Shown here: positions 8,534-16,777 of the stretch, one piece after another
How the letters are laid out: every line of letters starts with the position of its first letter
Position numbering within the stretch: the stretch's first letter is position 1
Assembly (NCBI RefSeq): GCF_020215665.1
Contig: NZ_CP084061.1
Location: 5,554,501 to 5,618,500, forward strand
Origin: Blautia parvula
GTDB lineage: Bacteria; Bacillota; Clostridia; Lachnospirales; Lachnospiraceae
DNA length: 64,000 nucleotides
Direction: 5' to 3'
The notes under the pieces: model-generated
The model's input: only the letters and a program-made list of their open reading frames with translations
What the model was told of the DNA's origin: nothing
Database searches by the model: none
Program-made: the position numbers and the translations under genes

Positions 8534-9970
8534 ATGGAAGAAATGAGAAGAGTATCGCTGTCCATGTTCAGCGATAAGGATCTGCAGAGAGTTCACGATT
8601 ACTCTATGAAGCTTCTGGCAGAGAACGGTGTCAATATCACCAGTGACAGAGCACTTGAACTTTTTAAGAAACATGGTTTCCGTGTAGACGGCACACAGGT
8701 TTACATGACAGAGTCGCAGGTCAGGGATGCGCTGGAGAAAGCTCCTTCGCAGTTTGTGATGCATGGACTTGATTCCAAGAAGAGCATTAACCTGGGCGGA
8801 GGCGATTATGGCGTACCGGGTCCCATCGGACCGGTGAATGTAACCGATCTGGACAATGGCATCCGCCGCGGTACGCTTCAGGACGTGATAAATCTGGTCA
8901 AGATCTACCAGGGCAGCAAAGTCATGACCATGAACTCCAACAATGGTGTAGAGGCCAACGATGTGGACCCGGTCAACCGCCATCTTGAGATCATGCGTGC
9001 TCTTTTGAACCATACGGATAAACCCTTCTATACCAAGCTGTTTTCTTATGAAGAAATGCATCAGGCTATTGATATGGTAGAGATCGCTGCAGGTGAGAAG
9101 TTAGAGCCGGGTGGAAAAGTATATCTGGCACCGGGGTCTGCGCCTTCTATGAGTCCGATGTCCTATAGCCGTGAGGTGGCTGACAATATCATTGCGCTGG
9201 CTGAGCGCGGACAGGCTGTTACCATGGGGACTGCCACAAGTACAGGGGTGACCGGTCCTATCCGTATCTTTGGCACGATCACCATGCAGAATGCGGAGAT
9301 CCTGGCAGGCATTGTTCTGACACAGCTTGTGAATCCAGGCAATCCTGTAGGCTACGGAGTGGGTGCCTGCCCCGGCAATATGAAGGGTGCGACTTACTGC
9401 TGCGGTTCTCCGGGACGTGTGATGCTTCAGATCGGTTCCATGGAGATGGGCAAAAGGTTCTATAACCTGCCGTCCAGAACGATACCCTACAGCACAGATG
9501 CCCTGAACTGTGATATCCAGTGCGGTATTGAATCTTATGAAGGTACCATGGCGAATATCCTTTCGGGTGCAGATTACCAGTTATCTGAGATTGGAACCCT
9601 TGACAGCCTTATGACTACTTCCTATGAAAAAACCATTATCGATGAGGAGATTACCAGCCGTCTGCTCTATATCAGAAACGGTATCGACGTATCGGAGGAG
9701 GCTGCTTCCTTAGAGTCCATCATGGAAGAGGGCAGCGGCGGACAGTTCATTACCAGTGACGATACTCTTGATTATATGTATAGCGCATGGTACCCGGATT
9801 ATACGGACTGGGACAGTAATTATAAGAAGAGGCCAATGGAGGATTATACCTATGTACTCCGCCGTGCCAATGAGGAATGGAAGCGCCGTCTGGAAGAGGC
9901 ACCGGAAACTTTACTTGATAAGAGTACAGCCGAAGAAATCGATGCATATGTAGCAAAGCACAGCAGATAA
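8534..9970 (+). CDS. Second MttB-superfamily corrinoid methyltransferase, non-pyrrolysine
   Basis: This 478-residue protein has the same overall length and barrel layout as the enzyme at 4989 but is only distantly similar. Shared signatures are an N-terminal helical start (...RVHDYSMKLLAENGV), the central LVNPGNPVGYG stretch and the C-terminal tail. The frame has no internal stop, so no pyrrolysine is used. An AAGGAGAAGG site precedes the ATG. It is divergent from the IclR regulator and lies upstream of the oxidoreductase cluster, so its product is probably the compound oxidised there. No corrinoid protein is next to it; it may share the carrier encoded at 4219. The C-terminal 60 residues are rich in Tyr, Trp and Asp, unlike the first enzyme, which suggests a different substrate pocket or partner surface. 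Confidence 0.88.
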   Translation: MEEMRRVSLSMFSDKDLQRVHDYSMKLLAENGVNITSDRALELFKKHGFRVDGTQVYMTESQVRDALEKAPSQFVMHGLDSKKSINLGGGDYGVPGPIGPVNVTDLDNGIRRGTLQDVINLVKIYQGSKVMTMNSNNGVEANDVDPVNRHLEIMRALLNHTDKPFYTKLFSYEEMHQAIDMVEIAAGEKLEPGGKVYLAPGSAPSMSPMSYSREVADNIIALAERGQAVTMGTATSTGVTGPIRIFGTITMQNAEILAGIVLTQLVNPGNPVGYGVGACPGNMKGATYCCGSPGRVMLQIGSMEMGKRFYNLPSRTIPYSTDALNCDIQCGIESYEGTMANILSGADYQLSEIGTLDSLMTTSYEKTIIDEEITSRLLYIRNGIDVSEEAASLESIMEEGSGGQFITSDDTLDYMYSAWYPDYTDWDSNYKKRPMEDYTYVLRRANEEWKRRLEEAPETLLDKSTAEEIDAYVAKHSR

Positions 9971-10073
9971 CAGGGCATGACATTTTAAGAGAGCTGTGCG
10001 TGTTCTTTCGGCCAGAGCAATTTTCAAATACGCTCTGCTATGCAGCAGGAGATACAGATTACATGAAACTGAG

Positions 10074-10127
10074 ATATGGGCAGGGGTCCTGAACTGAAGG
10101 ATATATGGTACAGGAACCTGTCCATAT
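10074..10127 (+). other. Long imperfect hairpin in the leader of the oxidoreductase operon
   Basis: ATATGGGCAGGGGTCCTG (10074-10091) pairs with CAGGAACCTGTCCATAT (10111-10127) over about 17 bp with one bulge and one or two non-Watson-Crick positions. No T-run follows, so it is not an intrinsic terminator. It lies in the 224-bp gap between the second methyltransferase and the ferredoxin subunit and could be an RNA processing or stabilising element. The rest of the gap shows nothing else convincing. Confidence 0.5.
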
Positions 10128-10194
10128 TATGCAAATGGAGTCGGAAATCAAATATTAAAAAAATAAATGAAATATACCGAAAGGAGATTGAATC

Positions 10195-10398
10195 ATGGCA
10201 AAAGCAAAAGCAACTGCGGACACCAGCTTATGCAAGGGCTGCCGCCTGTGTGTAGGGGTATGTCCGGTGAAAGCCATTGAGCCTCTCACTGAGATCAACA
10301 AAAAAGGATACGAGATCATCAGAATCGATGAAGAAACCTGTATCGGATGCGGACAGTGCTATAAGATCTGTCCCGATTATGTATTTACCATTGAGTAG
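10195..10398 (+). CDS. 2x[4Fe-4S] ferredoxin subunit (delta) of 2-oxoacid:ferredoxin oxidoreductase
   Basis: This 67-residue protein has two complete CxxCxxCxxxC motifs: Cys13/16/19/23 followed by Pro, and Cys49/52/55/59 followed by Pro. This is the electron-carrying delta subunit found as a separate gene in four-subunit archaeal-type and clostridial oxidoreductases (Vor/Kor/Por). It passes electrons from the TPP centre to free ferredoxin. AAAGGAG precedes the ATG by seven bases. It is the first gene of a tightly spaced cluster with the alpha, beta and gamma subunits. The basic, Ala-rich first 10 residues are typical of these subunits. Confidence 0.93.
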   Translation: MAKAKATADTSLCKGCRLCVGVCPVKAIEPLTEINKKGYEIIRIDEETCIGCGQCYKICPDYVFTIE

Positions 10399-10413
10399 AA
10401 GGAGGCAGAGAAG

Positions 10414-11499
10414 ATGAGTAAAGGATTTCAATTAATGAAAGGCAATGAGGCGATCGCTGAGGCCGCTCTCCGTGCAGGATGCCGCTTCTATGCAGGTTAC
10501 CCTATCACGCCCCAGAGTGAGATACTGGAATACATGTCAGCCAACATGGCGGACCGCGGGGGCGTCTTCATCCAGGGGGAAAGCGAGATTGCAAGTATGA
10601 GTATGCTGTGGGGAGCTGCAGCATGCGGTGAGCGTGTAATGACAAGCTCTTCCGGTCCGGGGTATGATCTGAAGCAGGAAGGGATCTCCTATCTTTCCTC
10701 CTACAATCTTCCGGCGGTCATCATAGATGTCATGCGCTACGGTGTAGGCGACGGTGAGATCACAGAGGGTCAGGATTCCTACTGGCTGGCGACCAGGGGC
10801 GGCGGCCATGGAGATTCCAGGCAGCTTGTCCTCACACCGGGTTCCGTGCAGGAATGCGCAGAGCTTACATACGAAGCTTTTGACCTGGCTGAAAAATACC
10901 GCACTGTGGTGATCATCTTAAGCGATGGCGGAATCAGCCAGATGATAGAAAAGGTAGTCCTTCCCGAACCGAAGGAACACGACAGAAGTAAATTTGACTG
11001 GGCGATCAAGGGTGAGAAGAAAAAAGATGAACCGAAAGTAAAGGTCACCAATCTGGACCGTTCCATGGATTACAGTGCATACGATGCGATGGTACGGAAA
11101 AAATTCTCCGATATGTATCACAATGAGCAGCGCTGGGAGAATTTCATGACAGAGGATGCCGAGCTTATCCTTGTTGCCTATGGAATCTCTTCGAGAATAT
11201 GCAAGTCAGCAGTGAGAAGAGCCAGAGAAGCAGGCATGAAACTGGGCCTCATCCGTCCCATCACGGCATGGCCTTATCCGAAAAAAGCCTTTGAAAATCT
11301 CCCGGAGGGATTAAAAGGGCTGGTAACTGTTGAGATGAGCCTCTCCTCCCAGATGGGACTGGATATCCGTCTGGCCACAGAGTATAAGGTTCCCCTCTAC
11401 GGTTATCTGACATCAAAATATGTTCCCACAACTCAGGGAATCGTAGACTTCTGCAAAGGGGTACTGGCAGGAGATGTTAAGGAACTGGAGGTATATTGA
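10414..11499 (+). CDS. 2-oxoacid:ferredoxin oxidoreductase alpha subunit (VorB/KorA-like)
   Basis: This 361-residue protein carries the pyrimidine-binding half of a thiamine-diphosphate oxidoreductase that converts a 2-oxoacid, CoA and oxidised ferredoxin to acyl-CoA, CO2 and reduced ferredoxin. Family marks are the GNEAIAEAAL...YPITPQSEILEY start (conserved Tyr-Pro-Ile-Thr-Pro-Ser/Gln region near residues 29-36), the TSSSGPGYDLKQEG segment near 72-85 and the C-terminal transketolase-like domain. The subunit architecture and length favour the branched-chain or 2-oxoglutarate class over pyruvate oxidoreductase. GGAGG precedes the ATG; it follows the ferredoxin subunit by 15 bp. The 2-oxoacid substrate cannot be read from sequence. 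Confidence 0.92.
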   Translation: MSKGFQLMKGNEAIAEAALRAGCRFYAGYPITPQSEILEYMSANMADRGGVFIQGESEIASMSMLWGAAACGERVMTSSSGPGYDLKQEGISYLSSYNLPAVIIDVMRYGVGDGEITEGQDSYWLATRGGGHGDSRQLVLTPGSVQECAELTYEAFDLAEKYRTVVIILSDGGISQMIEKVVLPEPKEHDRSKFDWAIKGEKKKDEPKVKVTNLDRSMDYSAYDAMVRKKFSDMYHNEQRWENFMTEDAELILVAYGISSRICKSAVRRAREAGMKLGLIRPITAWPYPKKAFENLPEGLKGLVTVEMSLSSQMGLDIRLATEYKVPLYGYLTSKYVPTTQGIVDFCKGVLAGDVKELEVY

Positions 11500-11500
11500 T

Positions 11501-12244
11501 ATGGCAGCTAAAATGACAAAACCGGAAATGATCAACCAGCAGGTGGGATGGTGTCCCGGCTGCGGCCATGGTATCATACAGCGCCTGATCGCAGAGTGCT
11601 GCGAGGAACTGGGGCTTTGTGAAAAGACCATCCAGGTCGTGGATATTGCCTGTGCTTACTGGTCTATTGACACTCTGAACTGTGACGGCATCGCAGGTCC
11701 TCACGGGCGCTGCGCGGCAGTGGCCACAGCAATCAAAAAGGTTTATCCGGATTCCAATGTCTACGTCCATGCAGGGGATGGGTGCTCTTATGTGATCGGC
11801 CTTTCCGAGACCTGCTACGCGGCCCAGAGGAATGTTCCAATAACTATGATCGTGGTAAATAACGGAATATTCGGCATGACCGGCGGTCAGATGTGCCCGG
11901 CGACCACTCTGGTGGGAGACAAGACAGTCAGCAGTAAAAAAGGAAGAGATGACAAGGTGGCAGGAGAGCCGTTCGATATGCTGAACATCCTTCAGAATTA
12001 TAAAATCGCATATGCGGCTAGAGGTTCCCTGTGTGATCCTAAACACATTGATCAGACGAAGAAGATGTTAAAGAAAGGCTTTGAGAACCAGAGGGACAAG
12101 AAAGGATTTTCCATTATAGAGATCCTTTCCCCATGTCCGACTAACTGGAAATTATCGCCGGCAGATGCCATGAAGAAGATGAAAGAGGAAAATGAAAAGG
12201 TATTCCCGGTGAAAGTATATGTAGATAATGGGGGTGACGAATAA
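11501..12244 (+). CDS. 2-oxoacid:ferredoxin oxidoreductase beta subunit (TPP-binding)
   Basis: This 247-residue protein holds the thiamine-diphosphate-binding domain. Near the N terminus is the WCPGCGHG motif seen in all such beta subunits. The TPP motif runs from GDG (in HAGDGCSYVIG) to the paired asparagines VVNNGIFGMTGGQ about 25 residues later. ATG 11501 is chosen because CTGGAGG is 8-14 bases upstream and the gene then begins one base after the alpha-subunit stop; an in-frame ATG at 11474 lies inside the alpha gene. It forms the catalytic core with the alpha subunit. The short length without a cluster-binding C-terminal extension agrees with a separate ferredoxin subunit. Confidence 0.93.
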   Translation: MAAKMTKPEMINQQVGWCPGCGHGIIQRLIAECCEELGLCEKTIQVVDIACAYWSIDTLNCDGIAGPHGRCAAVATAIKKVYPDSNVYVHAGDGCSYVIGLSETCYAAQRNVPITMIVVNNGIFGMTGGQMCPATTLVGDKTVSSKKGRDDKVAGEPFDMLNILQNYKIAYAARGSLCDPKHIDQTKKMLKKGFENQRDKKGFSIIEILSPCPTNWKLSPADAMKKMKEENEKVFPVKVYVDNGGDE

Positions 12245-12783
12245 TGGCTGATATTATGTTTGCAGGTATCGGTGGTCAGGGCGTATTGACAGCCGGAAAG
12301 ATCCTGATCGAGATCGCGGCAGAGCACGGCAAAAATGTGAGCTGGACCAGCGAGTATTCTGCGGAGATGCGCGGAGGCATTGCCCTCTGCCGTGTGGTGG
12401 TATCCGATGAGGAGATAGGAAGTCCTTACCCGGATTACCTGGATGTGCTGTGCTGCATGAATGAGGACGCGTATGACAAATATGTGTCTGATATGCGGGA
12501 AGGAGGCTGCGTGATCATCAACCGCTCCGTATTCGGAGAAAAGCAGTTCCCGGAAAATGTGAAGGTATATGGTGTGGATGCTATGGAAATTGCCTCAGAA
12601 CTGGAGAACCAGAGAGGCCTGAACCTGGTAGTCCTGGGGGCCATGATCAGGGCTACCGGCATGATGGATGTAAATGAGTTTGCAGATACACTGGAAGCTT
12701 ATTTCAATAAAAAAGGCAAAGCAAGTGACAAAAACGTGCAGTGCTTTATGATGGGATATGAAAAAGCGGAGAAGATGCAGTGA
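12244..12783 (+). CDS. 2-oxoacid:ferredoxin oxidoreductase gamma subunit
   Basis: This 179-residue protein is the CoA-side gamma subunit. It opens with the family hallmark FAGIGGQGVLTAGKIL (residues 6-21), a nucleotide-binding-like glycine loop, followed by the SEYSAEMRGG block (residues 39-48). The ATG overlaps the beta-subunit stop by one base (TAATG), indicating translational coupling within the delta-alpha-beta-gamma operon. The remainder has the alternating strand/helix pattern expected of the POR gamma domain. It is followed after 10 bp by the ADP-forming acyl-CoA synthetase, which would consume the acyl-CoA made by this complex. Confidence 0.93.
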   Translation: MADIMFAGIGGQGVLTAGKILIEIAAEHGKNVSWTSEYSAEMRGGIALCRVVVSDEEIGSPYPDYLDVLCCMNEDAYDKYVSDMREGGCVIINRSVFGEKQFPENVKVYGVDAMEIASELENQRGLNLVVLGAMIRATGMMDVNEFADTLEAYFNKKGKASDKNVQCFMMGYEKAEKMQ

Positions 12784-12793
12784 GGGCTGATAT

Positions 12794-14875
12794 ATGGATT
12801 TGAGAAAATTATTGAAACCAAGGACAGTTGCCATCGTAGGTGCCAGTGAAAAAGCGGGATTCGGCGGTGATACCACCCGCAATTACCTCAAATTCTCCGG
12901 GAATCTGGATCATCTGTATCTGGTGAATCCGGGAAGAGAGGAGATCTTCGGCCACAAGGCATACCACTCCCTGTCAGAGATAGAGGGAGATGTAGACCTG
13001 GTCATTCTGTGTACCCCCCAGAAGACTATACTTTCCTTATTACGGGAAGCGGCAGGGAAGAACTGCGGCGGAGCCGTGGTCTTTGCCAGCGGATACAGTG
13101 AGACGGGAGCGGAGGGGAAAGAGCTTCAAAGAGAGCTGGTCCGGGAAGCCGACCGCCTGGGAATCGCGGTCATGGGGCCGAACTGTGCGGGGTTTGCCAA
13201 TTTCATTGACGGTATCTTTGCGTTTGCCTTTTTGGTGGAGGAACGGGACCGTTCCGGCAATATCGGTATGATTTCCCAAAGCGGACAGATCGTGCTTGGA
13301 GGGCTGGACAGTCCAAATATGGGATTCTCCCATGTGATCTCCTCCGGCAACTCCTGTAATGTGAAGGTGGAAGATTATCTGGACTTTCTGGTGGAGGATG
13401 AGGATACAAAAGTCGTGGCTGCATACATAGAGGGCGTGTCAAAACCGGAGAAGCTGGTGGAGACATTCCGCAAAGCGGCAATAAAGAAAAAACCGGTTGT
13501 GGTATTGAAGACAGGCCGTTCCGGCAAAGCGCAGGAGCTGGCAAAATCCCACACAGGCTCCCTTTCCGGGGCAGATAAAGTCTTGAGAGCTGTATTTAAG
13601 CGGTACGGTGTCATAGAGGCCAGGGATCTGGAAGAATTATGCGGTCTGGCTGCTGCATTTTCCTGGCTGGAAGAGCTTCCTAAGGGGGAGAGATGCGTAT
13701 TCATGAATGTTTCCGGCGGCGAAGCCGGAGTCATGGCAGACCTGACAGACGAGTTCGGAATCCGCCTGGCAGAATATCATCCGGAGACGAAAGCATATCT
13801 TCAGACTCTTGTTCCGGATTATGGTTCCGTAAATAATCCTTTTGATATGACAGCGGGAATCGGATACAACACCCCGGTCATGGTTCGGGCCATGGAGGCC
13901 ATCTCAAAAGACGATCATGTGGATGCCATCTGTATTGCCTATACCATCACGCCGGAGATCTGGGATGACACTATCTCCCACATGGTGGAGGCGGTATCCA
14001 TTGCCAAAGAGAATCCGGATATGAAACCGGTATTCTGGATTCCGTTCATTGAGCACACAAGGCATCAGGCGAGTGCGGATATCCTGCAAAAAGCAGGCGT
14101 GCCTCTGCTCCCGTCAGGGCGCTACGGATGCCGAATCTTAAAGCAGGTGCTGGATTTTGCCAATTTTGAATACCAGGATACAGAAGCGGCGGTTCCCGAA
14201 AGAACACATGGGCCTTCCCAAGGACTCAGCGAGTACGAGAGCCTGAATTACCTGAAAGCACACGGCGTTACGATTCCGCCCCAGGCTGTGGCTGCCACAG
14301 CAGATGAGGCGGTAAAGGCAGCCGGGAATCTGGGATATCCCCTGTCCGTGAAGATACATTCTGCTGATATTCAGCATAAGTCTGATGTGGGCGGTGTGAA
14401 ATTAAATATCAGGGATGAGGCAGAGCTTCGCCTGGCATTTGAGACGGTGATGGATAACTGCAGGAAAAACGCGCCGGATGCGAAGCTGGAAGGTGTACTG
14501 CTAAAACCCATGCTCAAAGCCGGAGTGGAGATGATCATCGGTGTGAACAACGATAAGGATTTTGGCCCTATGATCATGGTGGGAATGGGCGGTGTGTTCG
14601 TGGAGCTGTTCAAGGACGTGCAGCTCGCACCGGCGCCGCTCACCAGGGAGCAGGCAAAAAAAATGTTGGAGAGCCTGAACTCTTATCCCCTGCTGAATGG
14701 CTACCGCGGTAATCCGGTATGTGATAAGGAAGCGCTGGCGGATATGCTGGTGAGCATCAGCGAGATGGCAGCTAAGGGAAAGGACAGCATAAAAGAACTG
14801 GATATAAACCCGGTGTTTGTGACGGAAGAGGGCGTAGCCATTGCAGACGCACTGCTTGTACAGTATATAGATTGA
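12794..14875 (+). CDS. ADP-forming acyl-CoA synthetase (fused alpha-beta)
   Basis: This 693-residue protein interconverts acyl-CoA + ADP + Pi and acid + CoA + ATP; in fermenting anaerobes it runs towards ATP. Domain order is a CoA-binding Rossmann domain (about 1-125), a succinyl-CoA-ligase-like region (about 150-440) and a C-terminal ATP-grasp domain (about 480-693). The phosphorylatable histidine is His253 in the KSHTGSLSG motif, and the second conserved His lies in the HKSDVGGV block of the ATP-grasp part. It is co-directional with and 10 bp after the oxidoreductase, so the pair makes a substrate-level phosphorylation module: 2-oxoacid to acyl-CoA to acid with one ATP. Acyl specificity cannot be read. 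Confidence 0.92.
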   Translation: MDLRKLLKPRTVAIVGASEKAGFGGDTTRNYLKFSGNLDHLYLVNPGREEIFGHKAYHSLSEIEGDVDLVILCTPQKTILSLLREAAGKNCGGAVVFASGYSETGAEGKELQRELVREADRLGIAVMGPNCAGFANFIDGIFAFAFLVEERDRSGNIGMISQSGQIVLGGLDSPNMGFSHVISSGNSCNVKVEDYLDFLVEDEDTKVVAAYIEGVSKPEKLVETFRKAAIKKKPVVVLKTGRSGKAQELAKSHTGSLSGADKVLRAVFKRYGVIEARDLEELCGLAAAFSWLEELPKGERCVFMNVSGGEAGVMADLTDEFGIRLAEYHPETKAYLQTLVPDYGSVNNPFDMTAGIGYNTPVMVRAMEAISKDDHVDAICIAYTITPEIWDDTISHMVEAVSIAKENPDMKPVFWIPFIEHTRHQASADILQKAGVPLLPSGRYGCRILKQVLDFANFEYQDTEAAVPERTHGPSQGLSEYESLNYLKAHGVTIPPQAVAATADEAVKAAGNLGYPLSVKIHSADIQHKSDVGGVKLNIRDEAELRLAFETVMDNCRKNAPDAKLEGVLLKPMLKAGVEMIIGVNNDKDFGPMIMVGMGGVFVELFKDVQLAPAPLTREQAKKMLESLNSYPLLNGYRGNPVCDKEALADMLVSISEMAAKGKDSIKELDINPVFVTEEGVAIADALLVQYID

Positions 14876-14899
14876 TAAAAAATAAGCGGAGGAAAGAAT

Positions 14900-15280
14900 A
14901 TGGAACTGAAAGAATTAGTGAGCATGGAAGCATCCCCGGCACTGGGGCCTTACTGTCACGGAAGAAAATACGGCAATATGATCATTACCTCAGGCCAGAT
15001 TCCTCTTACAAAAGACGGGGAATATGTATATGAGATCAAAGCGGCCACAACGCTGGTGCTGAACAACCTGCTCAGCATTGTAGAAGCGGGCGGCGGATGC
15101 AGGGAAAGTGTGGCCCGTGTTGACGTGTACATCAACAGTCTGGACGATTTTGCTGCCATCAATGAGGCCTATGCGGAGTTTTTCGGCAGCCACAGACCCA
15201 CCAGAGTGTGCGTACAGGTGGAGGCGCTCCCGGAAAATGTCCCTCTGGAAGCATCCATGATCGCTTTTGCTGAGGAATAG
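14900..15280 (+). CDS. RidA-family (YjgF) enamine/imine deaminase
   Basis: This 126-residue protein matches the RidA family, trimeric enzymes that hydrolyse reactive 2-enamines and imines to 2-oxoacids and ammonia. The substrate-carboxylate-binding arginine is Arg102 in PTRVCVQV, and Glu117 in the PLEASMIA motif matches the conserved glutamate. Length is typical. It follows the acyl-CoA synthetase by 24 bp with an AGCGGAGG site. In this locus an AcnX dehydratase could generate an enamine, RidA would release the 2-oxoacid and the ferredoxin-linked oxidoreductase would burn it; this order is an inference from gene content. General detoxification is the alternative role. Confidence 0.92.
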   Translation: MELKELVSMEASPALGPYCHGRKYGNMIITSGQIPLTKDGEYVYEIKAATTLVLNNLLSIVEAGGGCRESVARVDVYINSLDDFAAINEAYAEFFGSHRPTRVCVQVEALPENVPLEASMIAFAEE

Positions 15281-15320
15281 ATCTGTATACACATTCCAGA
15301 GAACATAAAGGAGATTGATA

Positions 15321-16568
15321 ATGAATAGAATCGCATTAAAGGGCGGCCTGCTCATTGACGGCACAGGGGCCGCGGCAGTAAAGGACAGCCTGGTGCTGGT
15401 GGACAACGGTAAGATCACATATGCCGGCCCGGGAAAAGCGGTACCTAAGGGATATCATATAACAGATATTTCCGGTAAGACAGTGATGCCGGGATTGATC
15501 GATGCACATCTGCATTTTTCCGGCAATCTCACAGACAATGACAGTGACTGGGTGCTGGAGGACAATATCCAGAAAGCGGTGGTGGCTGTACAGCAGTCAC
15601 ATGAGTGCCTGGAAACAGGTCTGACGACCGTGGGGGAAATCTCAAGATTCGGCATCCATATCCGGAATATGATAGAGGCGGGTGTCATGAAGGGGCCGAG
15701 AGTAGTGGCCTCAGGCCTTGGATTCTGCGCCACATGCAGCCACGGGGATTCTCATAAGGTATCTATAGAGATGAACAGAGAATCTCATCCGTGGGCAGAG
15801 TGTGTGGACGGGCCTTGGGATCTTCGCAAAGCCGTGCGTCGGCGTCTCAGGGAAAACCCGGATGCTATAAAAATCTGGGCTACGGGAGGCGGTATCTGGC
15901 GCTGGGAGACGGCTATGGACCAGCATTATACCATGGAGGAAGTGCAGGCAGTTGTGGATGAGTGTAATATGCGTCACATTCCTGTCTGGTCCCATTGTTT
16001 TGGAAGCGCGTACAATTCTGCTAAGGCAGGAGTTCATTTGATTATACATGGACAGTCACTGGATGACGAGACACTGGATATTATGGCGGAAAAAAATATT
16101 GCTTTTTGTCCAACCATCAACTTTATGCCAGCATGGTTTGATACGTTCCCTCCAAAATACGATCCAAAGCTCCACGACAAATATCCGGGAAATTCAGTGA
16201 AAGAGAAAGAATTAAACCGTATTTATGATAATTTGAGAAAAGCCAGCGCCAAGGGTATTATTCTCACAATCGGTTCGGATTCTTTTAACTCTCAGATGAC
16301 GCCTTATGGAGAGACGACTGTCGGGGAATTGTACGCATTCGTAGAGAAAGCGGGAATCAGCGAGATGGATGCCATTGTGGCCGCTACCATCAACGGTGCA
16401 AGAGCCCTTCGTGTGGGAGATATTACAGGCTCTCTGGAGGAGGGCAAAAGCGCTGACCTGCTGGTTATAGACGGCAATCCCCTGGAAGATATCAGGACCA
16501 TAGCGGCAGAGCATATGGATGTGATCATGAAAGAAGGAGATTTTGTAAAAAACCGCCTGGAAAAGTAA
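15321..16568 (+). CDS. Metal-dependent amidohydrolase (imidazolonepropionase/prolidase-like)
   Basis: This 415-residue protein has the full amidohydrolase-superfamily metal site: His63-x-His65, the Lys184 expected to be carbamylated, His225, His243 and Asp320. The layout resembles imidazolonepropionase-related and Xaa-Pro-type amidohydrolases, which cleave cyclic amides or N-acyl bonds. ATG 15321 follows AAAGGAG by seven bases; a TTG at 15315 is too close to that site. It ends the long operon and is followed by a strong terminator. It may open a lactam or hydantoin-like ring or release an N-acyl group from the imported substrate. Substrate is unknown. Two nearby cysteines (Cys136, Cys139) are not part of the canonical site. 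Confidence 0.85.
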   Translation: MNRIALKGGLLIDGTGAAAVKDSLVLVDNGKITYAGPGKAVPKGYHITDISGKTVMPGLIDAHLHFSGNLTDNDSDWVLEDNIQKAVVAVQQSHECLETGLTTVGEISRFGIHIRNMIEAGVMKGPRVVASGLGFCATCSHGDSHKVSIEMNRESHPWAECVDGPWDLRKAVRRRLRENPDAIKIWATGGGIWRWETAMDQHYTMEEVQAVVDECNMRHIPVWSHCFGSAYNSAKAGVHLIIHGQSLDDETLDIMAEKNIAFCPTINFMPAWFDTFPPKYDPKLHDKYPGNSVKEKELNRIYDNLRKASAKGIILTIGSDSFNSQMTPYGETTVGELYAFVEKAGISEMDAIVAATINGARALRVGDITGSLEEGKSADLLVIDGNPLEDIRTIAAEHMDVIMKEGDFVKNRLEK

Positions 16569-16585
16569 ATATAGAATAGAAGCAG

Positions 16586-16622
16586 ACCGGCAGGGAATGT
16601 ATCATTCCGCTGCCGGTTTTTT
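16586..16622 (+). terminator. Intrinsic terminator of the amine-catabolism operon
   Basis: ACCGGCAGGGAATG (from 16586) pairs with CATTCCGCTGCCGGT (ending 16618) around a short TAT loop, with one bulged base, and the stem runs into six T. It lies 18 bp after the amidohydrolase stop. Confidence 0.9.
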
Positions 16623-16701
16623 GTCACTGCATTTCCCTGAAAAGAACATAATTTTACCATATAAAATACAAATTCTCCCCCATATTTTCCAAAGCCGTTT
16701 T

Positions 16702-16756
16702 TTGTTACAATAAATCCATCAAGAAAAGAGGTAACAAACCGCGGAAACTGTTACAA
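16702..16756 (+). promoter_or_regulatory. Repeated TTGTTACAA motif upstream of the GntP permease
   Basis: The palindromic TTGTTACAA occurs at 16702-16710, and CTGTTACAA at 16748-16756, with the inverted half GTAACAA at 16731-16737. Such dyads resemble GntR-class operators (T-GT-N-AC-A) and sit between the preceding terminator and the permease start. TACAAT inside the first copy could double as a -10 box, although no good -35 is seen. Confidence 0.4.
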
Positions 16757-16777
16757 GATGATGGAGGATAAGAAAAA

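Noticed and set aside
4989-9970. Pyrrolysine-containing trimethylamine methyltransferases
   Set aside because: Both genes are open without an internal amber codon, and no pyl genes are present, so they are pyrrolysine-free relatives.
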